From positions 744,001 to 808,000 of the forward strand of contig NW_026705228.1 of the NCBI RefSeq assembly GCF_029867415.1: a stretch of 64,000 bases of DNA, read 5' to 3'. Position numbers and translations under genes: made by a program. This stretch comes from Vicia villosa (lineage: Eukaryota > Streptophyta > Magnoliopsida > Fabales > Fabaceae). The notes beneath the pieces were generated by a model. That model had not been told where the DNA came from. It did no database searches and worked only from the letters and a program-made list of their open reading frames with translations. How positions within the stretch are numbered: the stretch's first letter is position 1; every line of letters starts with the position of its first letter. Shown here in pieces: positions 58,514 through 64,000 of this stretch.

Positions 58514-59025
58514 GTGGTGCAGTTCAATAAAAAAATTCACAGCCACAGAATAAAAGACTTGAAGAAGAGAAATCCAAATACTTCAACAGAACCGATCACA
58601 AAAACCTAACAAAATCAATAACCACATCAGATAAAAAAAAATTAATCGAAATCGTTCGAAAATAAAATTAACAAAGCAGGTAATTACATAATAAAAAAAC
58701 ATAATAGTATATACGTAAGACTCAATTGAGAACAAAAATCTAAGTTGGATACATTCATAGATCTAATGCAAATTCGCCACCCCCAATTTCAAAAACTACC
58801 TTTGGAAAAGAAATTGAAAGAAAAAAACAATAAAATCAGAGTGAATTCACAAACCGCTAAAAGAAAACGAAAATAAATTAATCTCGACGAGGGAGAGAGA
58901 GAGGGATTACAAGGAGAATGATAGAGCAATGGAGTGACGAACAAGACGAGGAAAGTTCAAAACACGTTTTGTGTGAAAGAAGACGAGATATGAGAATGAG
59001 AGAAAGCGGTGAGAGAGGAAGGTTC
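58514..59025 (-). other. 5' UTR and leader of the DeSI-like gene
   Basis: Between the ATG and the TATA box. Near 58885-58950 the sequence is purine-rich on the + strand (GAGAGAGAGAGGG, i.e. CT-rich in the mRNA), as in plant 5' UTRs. The AT-rich stretch 58600-58850 may be a 5' UTR intron; splice sites were not fixed. Confidence 0.45.
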
Positions 59026-59026
59026 T

Positions 59027-59132
59027 TTTTAAATATGGAGATCTAGATTTTCTAGAACCGTTTCAATTTTTGGTTTTACTATTGCTTCTATCGCCTTCTA
59101 GAATCTACTAACCATTAGATGGTCGCCACGTG
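59027..59132 (-). promoter_or_regulatory. Promoter of the DeSI-like gene: TATA, two heat-shock-type elements, G-box
   Basis: On the - strand a TATTTAAA box lies at about 59028-59036. Upstream are two TTCTAGAA palindromes (59050-59057 and 59096-59103), each a perfect nTTCnnGAAn heat-shock core, and a CACGTG G-box (59127-59132). The positions suit a stress- or ABA-responsive promoter. That is inference from motifs only. Confidence 0.45.
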
Positions 59133-59420
59133 TTTTTCTTGTTTAATAACGTGAAAATATTGTGACAACGTGTATATTGCGGTAAATTAGTTTCACGGTT
59201 GAGAGAAAAATGCATGAAAATTTAATTTTAAACTCAAATATAGAATCTGGTTGTTATATTTAAGAGATTAATATTTTTATAAAAGAAAAATTACTCACAT
59301 AAAAATTTTCAAATTAGCAAGATACCTACCTATGCATCTGCACGGATAAATTTATTTGATTCTATATAGATTTTATTTAAATATGTATATAAATTTAAAA
59401 TGAGTTGTTTAATTATGAAA

Positions 59421-59422
59421 TA

Positions 59423-59457
<35 letters not shown>

Positions 59458-59471
59458 TAATATAATAATAT
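59421..59471. repeat. (AAT)n microsatellite
   Basis: About 12 uninterrupted trinucleotide units, then imperfect ones. Confidence 0.9.
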
Positions 59472-59894
59472 AAATTCAATTTTAATATTTGAAAATAAAA
59501 ATTTTGCATCTCAAACAAAGACAATTGTTAATTAGAATAAAATATGTATTTTACTGACAGTGGCCCATGAAAAAAATAGAAAATTTGACATTCGAAAATA
59601 AAAATTTGTGACTCAAATAAAGATAATTGTGAATTAAAATAAAATATATATTTTGCTCATAGTGATCTATGAAAAAAATTGAAATTTTGAGATTTTAAAA
59701 ATAAAAATAGTATGTCTTAAATAAAAATAATTGTTAATTAACATAAAATAAACATTTTGCTGGTAGTGGTCCGTGAGAAAAATAAAATATAAATATATAA
59801 TATGAATCAGAATAAAATATGTATTTTGCTAAAAGAATTTCTTTACCCACCTCCCTATCTTTTTGGTCACCTCGGGCGAAAAACCCAAAATACC

Positions 59895-60095
59895 CTCACT
59901 TCGGAAATGCACTTCCGAAACGTTTTTTTTTCAAAATTTGTCTTATTTCGGAAATGCACTTCCGAAAACACGAAAAAAAGCTGTTTTCGGATATGCATTT
60001 CCGAAAACACCCCCTTTTTGAATTTTCGGAGATGCATTTCCGAAAACACTTTTTTTGGGAGGGGGTGTCTTCGGAGATGCATATCCGAAATATTT
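59895..60095. repeat. TTCGGAAATGCATTTCCGAA palindrome array, left
   Basis: Five copies of a 20-bp near-palindrome at about 35-50-bp spacing (near 59899, 59947, 59985, 60028 and 60070), with variants GGAGATGCAT and GGATATGCAT. They hold frames open on both strands. Confidence 0.85.
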
Positions 60096-61061
60096 CAAGA
60101 CCAAATTGGTCTTGGAATGTTTCGGATATAAAGAATTCAATAATTATTAAAAAAATTAAAATCAAGGTGAATCAATACAATTAATATGTATAAAATCAAG
60201 GTGAATCAATAAAATCAAGGTGAATCAAAATTTCTTAAACAATTTTAAAGTTAAATATTATTTCATTAACTTATATAAATCAAAAACATTTTAATTCCAT
60301 AAGTAAATTTTGAATTATATAAAATTAAATATAAAATTTATTCATTAAATAAAATTAAGACAAAATCTTTTTTTAATTTTTTTAAACTAAATAAAAAATT
60401 ATAACTCATTTTTAATTATGAATCAGAATAGAAATATATAAATATTTAATAATAATTATTAATTTTGTAAGTGAAATATATAAATATATAATATATAAAT
60501 ATATAATATATAAATATATAATATATAAATATATAATAATTAATATATAAATATATAAATATATAATAATTATTATAAATTAAAACACTCATTTTTTTAA
60601 TTTTTATAATTATTATATAAATATATAAATATATTTATAATTAATATATAATAATTATTGTATAAATATATAAATATATAAATATATAAATATATAATAA
60701 TTTTTATAAATATATAATAATTATTATAATTATTATATAAATATATAAATATATAAATTAAAACACTCATTTTTTTAATTTTTTTTGTAAATACATAATA
60801 ATTATTATAAATATATAAATATATAAATAAAAATTATAACTCATTTTGTAATTGAAATTATTTTAGTTTTTTTAATTAAAATTATTTTAAATTTTAAAAT
60901 ATGAATCAGAATAGAAATATATAATAATTATTATTCATAACTCATAAATTATATCAAAATATATAATTATTATTATTCATTACTCATAAATTATATCAAA
61001 TTTATGATATATGAATTAATTAATATCCTAAAATTAATTTTTTGGATTTTTAGATTTTTTT

Positions 61062-61180
61062 TCGAAGATGCATCTCCGAATTAATCAAAATCTCAATTTT
61101 TGAGATTTTTTCGGAAATGCACTTCCCAAGTCTCGAAAAATTTTAAAAAAAAAATATTTCGGAAATGCATTTCCGAAGCA
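61062..61180. repeat. TTCGGAAATGCATTTCCGAA palindrome array, right
   Basis: Three copies (near 61062, 61108 and 61157) close to the right end of the element. Confidence 0.8.
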
Positions 61181-61249
61181 GGGGTAAAGTGGGATTTTCG
61201 CTGGGGGTAATCCCCATAGGGAGGTGGGTAAAGAAATTTTCTTTTGCTA

Positions 61250-62595
61250 TTAATGGTCAGTGAAAAAAATAAAATTTTTACATTTTAAAATAAGAATTCT
61301 CTATGTCAAATTAAGACAATAAAATTGGTATTTTGTTCTTAGTGGCCCATGAGACAATAAATTTTTTTACATTTGACAATAGTTTCTTTAATTATGATAA
61401 AATAATTATATTTTCAGTTAAGTAAATTTTTATGTGTTGCTATTCATTCAATTTATTTATTTATGCTTAAAAAATAAAAAATAAAAAGAAAAATTAAAAT
61501 GAAAGTGAAAAGTGTAGGAAAGCGAAAGAGTGAGAAGTGGAGGAAAAAGTGAAAGTAAAAAACTATCAAATAAGAAATTGACACTTGGTAGCATTTGGTT
61601 GAAAAGTAAGATGAATTAATTGAGTGATTATGTTTTTACTATTTTAATCTTTTGGAAGTGTAAAAAAATTTAAAGTGAAAGGGTATTGTTGGTATTCTGT
61701 ATACATATTCTTTTAATGGATAGATAGTTGATAGTTGATGGATGTGCAGATGTGTTAGCAAAGCGGGGTTGCACTGATAAAAATTTTATTCTCTACGATG
61801 AAGTTTCTGATTTTTTTTTATCCGTATTTGATTGTAGATTTAAATGGAATTAATAGTTATCTTTTTGATATTTCGTAGTTTTTTTTCTTTTGGGCGTAAA
61901 CATAAATAAATTGAGAGAATAGGTAGTTCAATTTTATTAAGAGTCTCCACTTAAAACAAGATTAATGAATTTGTTTGTACAACGATTAACTTCACACTAA
62001 ACATATTTAGATAGTAAGTTGAAAGTGGCAGGGTTAATTAGAATTGGTTTAGAATTTATTTAAAATTTTAAATAATTAAACCAATAATAATTTTAATAAA
62101 TTTATTTAATTAAAATAAGAAATATGAGGAGTGGGTCATGTTTGAGAATTAAGAGGATTAGAAAGAGGAAGAAGTAAGAATAATTGTAAATAGAGGAAAG
62201 AATTATAATCTTAATTAGAATATCTTCATATTATGAATTAAGAGGAAATCTAGGTTTAGGGAGTTTTTTCAGATGTAGAAACAAGAGTGGGAGAAAGTAG
62301 AGACAAGAGACTAATAGGAGAATGTCAGTGTAACAATTGGAGGAGGGTTGAACGATGGGCATTCTCACAATATAGAATTTTTCTATGAGCAATACAAGAC
62401 ACCACTTATTTATCTAAAATCTTAAGATGATAGGTGAGTGAGTTCTTTTATTTATAAATGCTCAAGTCTTCACATTCATATCTAATGTGAGACTATTTTC
62501 CTCACGCTCACACTTGTTATATTATAATAAAAAAAAAACAGAGAGATTTAGAGATTTAGAAGGAAGAAGAATATCAAAATTAGAATTCACCTTTT
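61250..62595. other. AT-rich intergenic DNA with a possible LINE remnant
   Basis: Apart from the end of the tandem array and the fragment at 61735-61860 nothing was recognised. Confidence 0.5.
61735..61860 (+). pseudogene. Possible LINE RNase H remnant
   Basis: A short stretch reading CADVLAKRGCTDKNFILYDE, like the end of the RNase H domain of plant LINEs (N-R-x-AD-x-LA). Very short and isolated. Confidence 0.3.
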
Positions 62596-62781
62596 AGGTG
62601 ACAACTTCTCTACCCATCCTAAAAAGTTGAGTAATCTATATTCCACCAATCACATTACAACATTTAATTTTATCTTATTTAATTATTTATTAAATAGTAT
62701 ATTTTTTTGTTATTTCCAAAGCATTTTACATTAAAGATAACTCTACCTAACTTTTTATGATGGGTAGATAAGAATTCACCT
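62596..62781. mobile_element. MITE (186 bp)
   Basis: Imperfect terminal inverted repeats of about 40 bp: AGGTGACAACTTCTCTACCC and, from the right, AGGTGAATTCTTATCTACCC, both continuing ATC(C/A)TAAAAAGTT. Possible 3-bp TSD TTT. The bases GAATTCACCTTTTA occur on both sides. Superfamily unclear (PIF/Harbinger-like by TSD length). Confidence 0.7.
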
Positions 62782-62784
62782 TTT

Positions 62785-63860
62785 ATAAATTGCTTCTAGA
62801 AAAATTTAGAAGAATTAAAGGAGGAGAACTACTTTTTAATAGGTATAAGGATGAAGGATGGAATGAAAAGTCTTTAATCTCCAATAAGATTGGTGGGTGT
62901 TTAATTAAATTTTGTAATTTAATGATGAATTGATGATAAAATTTGTGTACTATAATGTGTATTAAAATTTGTTTTGAGTTGATGAAATTCCACCATTGCT
63001 GAGTTTTGAAGGTTTTAAAGATTTTGTGAAAACATGAAAATATAATGAATTAATTATATTAATTTGATGCAATAATAGGGTACATATGTCTATATGATAT
63101 GTATGTAATGTTTTGGGTAGAGTTTAGGTGTTGGAAGTGAAAAATCAGAATATCCCCGGTCCCGGCAACATCTATTTAGTTAAATCAATTTTTTTTAATA
63201 AAAATACTTATTTTTTCCAAAACAAATTTTATTATAAATAAAAAAATAAAAAAATTTCATACATACATTTCAAATATTTTAAATAACAAATACAAATTAA
63301 AATATTAAAACATTGATCATATATTTAATATTTTAAATTATCAAAAATAAATAATAGTATAGCTAATAAAATAAATTGGGTAGGTTCAGGTGATATTAGC
63401 GTCCCCATTATTCATTCCATATTTTATAATCGGAAAAAAATTCAAATCAAAATTCAAATTCAATCAAAACATATTTTCCCCTTAATTTCAGGCAGATTCG
63501 GGTAGATATCCGAGTACGTTTTTTTCATGTCTAAAGATCAGGCGTTTCTTTTGCATACATTTTATTGACCATAGAGAAGATCTACAGGACTGGCCCAACC
63601 CGTTTGGAGGCCTAAAGAAAATTTTAAAATGAGGCCTTTAAAATGTATTTTAAAATAATAATTTCGTGGTTGCTAAGAGTTTAACTCAAGACCAAAAGAA
63701 TAAAATGCTTAAATTTTAACAACTGAACTATGATAATTTAGATTTCTAATGTGTCATTATATATTATTATAACAAAATAAAAAAAATGAGGACTTTTTTG
63801 AGCCTAAACGTTTGAGGCCTAAAGCCCTAGTCTAGGTGGCTTGGCTCTTGGGTTAGTCCT
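62785..63860. other. AT-rich intergenic DNA, nothing recognised
   Basis: No open frame above chance and no repeat boundary that can be supported. Confidence 0.55.
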
Positions 63861-63863
63861 GAC

Positions 63864-64000
63864 GATTTCTCTATATACCTCCCTATCTTCTAAGGAATCC
63901 GCGACGAAATTCTATAAATGCCCTTATATTTCGGAATTGCATCTCCGAGTGCATTTTTTTTTTTTTGGAAAAAAAGGTTATTTCGGAAGTGCATATCTGA
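63864..64000. mobile_element. Second copy of the palindromic inverted-repeat element, partial
   Basis: GATTTCTCTATATACCTCCCTATCTTCT followed by a degenerate GCGACGAAATTCTATAAATGCCC and TTTCGGAATTGCATCTCCGA and TTTCGGAAGTGCATATC: the left end of the 59832-61241 family in diverged form, running off the window. Confidence 0.7.

Larger units (their letters stand above)
59832..61241. mobile_element. Inverted-repeat DNA element with palindromic ends (1410 bp)
   Basis: Ends AAAGAATTTCTTTACCCACC (left) and GGTGGGTAAAGAAATTTTC (right) are near-complementary over about 25 bp through CTCCCTAT. TSD TTTTGCTA at 59824-59831 and 61242-61249, in the middle of a tandem-repeat unit. Next to each end are repeated TTCGGAAATGCA(C/T)TTCCGAA palindromes; the centre (60270-61050) is very AT-rich with AAATATATAAATATATAAT runs. 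No transposase. An 8-bp TSD suggests hAT, but the family is not identified. Confidence 0.8.
59480..61400. repeat. Tandem repeat, about 103-bp units, interrupted by a transposon
   Basis: Units contain AATAAAATATGTATTTTGCT, AGTGG(T/C)CCATGA(A)AAAAAT, AAATTTTGACATT and CTCAAATAAAGATAATTGTT. Copies start near 59485, 59585 and 59695. The fourth is split by the element 59832-61241 and resumes at 61242; a fifth follows near 61300. Confidence 0.8.

Noticed and set aside
59802..60184. Several overlapping ORFs on both strands with repeated SEMHFRKH-like units
   Set aside because: The palindrome array is read in all frames; symmetric openness and no homology argue against a gene.

Overview
The window is nuclear DNA of a flowering plant with a large, retrotransposon-rich genome. 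The mix of elements points to a legume of the pea/vetch tribe (Fabeae) or a close relative: Ogre-type LTRs starting TGTCATACCCC, Tat-lineage Ty3/gypsy sequences with a second RNase H, a SIRE/Maximus copia element with an extra ORF, and a GGTTAAATAAGTTTTTGG-type MITE. The species is inference; nothing in the sequence names it.

Region 1-51370 is one stack of nested retroelements, resolved mostly by 5-bp target-site duplications (TSDs). The oldest visible host is a decayed LINE in + orientation, whose pieces lie at 39945-40038, 43310-43702, 49717-50720 and 51070-51370. A chromovirus (Tekay-like, - strand) sits in the LINE; its 5' LTR, Met-tRNA primer site and gag are present (30010-39944) and its 3' part lies off the left edge. 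Inserted in its gag is a Tat-lineage element (- strand, 2182-30009). That element carries an Ogre-type LTR (1-2181) and a 20.5-kb non-autonomous element (LARD, 6984-27514, TSD GGTAC). Inside the LARD is a SIRE/Maximus copia element (+ strand, 13818-22734, TSD GTAAC) that has lost RT and RNase H. The Tekay LTR also holds a full-length Tnt1/Tork-like copia element with LTRs that look identical (32934-37945, TSD AAATG), and the Tekay gag holds a solo SIRE-type LTR (30322-32103). The LINE further holds two Ogre-type solo LTRs (40039-43309, TSD GGTGG; 43703-49716, TSD AAGAC); the second contains a solo chromovirus-type LTR (44823-46681, TSD TATAC).

Region 51370-64000 is AT-rich genic and intergenic DNA. 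It holds one intact-looking host gene, a four-coding-exon DeSI/PPPDE cysteine isopeptidase on the - strand (coding 56308-58513), with a TATA box, two TTCTAGAA heat-shock-type elements and a G-box upstream. Around it are a long (TA)n run, minisatellites, small DNA transposons and a possible Helitron end. A 1.4-kb inverted-repeat element (59832-61241, 8-bp TSD) is full of short palindromes related to TTCGGAAATGCATTTCCGAA, and a second copy of it runs off the right edge.

The transposon genes do not work together as a pathway. Most pol genes are broken. The Tork-like element is the only near-complete coding unit (one in-frame TAG). The LARD and the RT-less SIRE must have depended on enzymes supplied in trans, or decayed after insertion.
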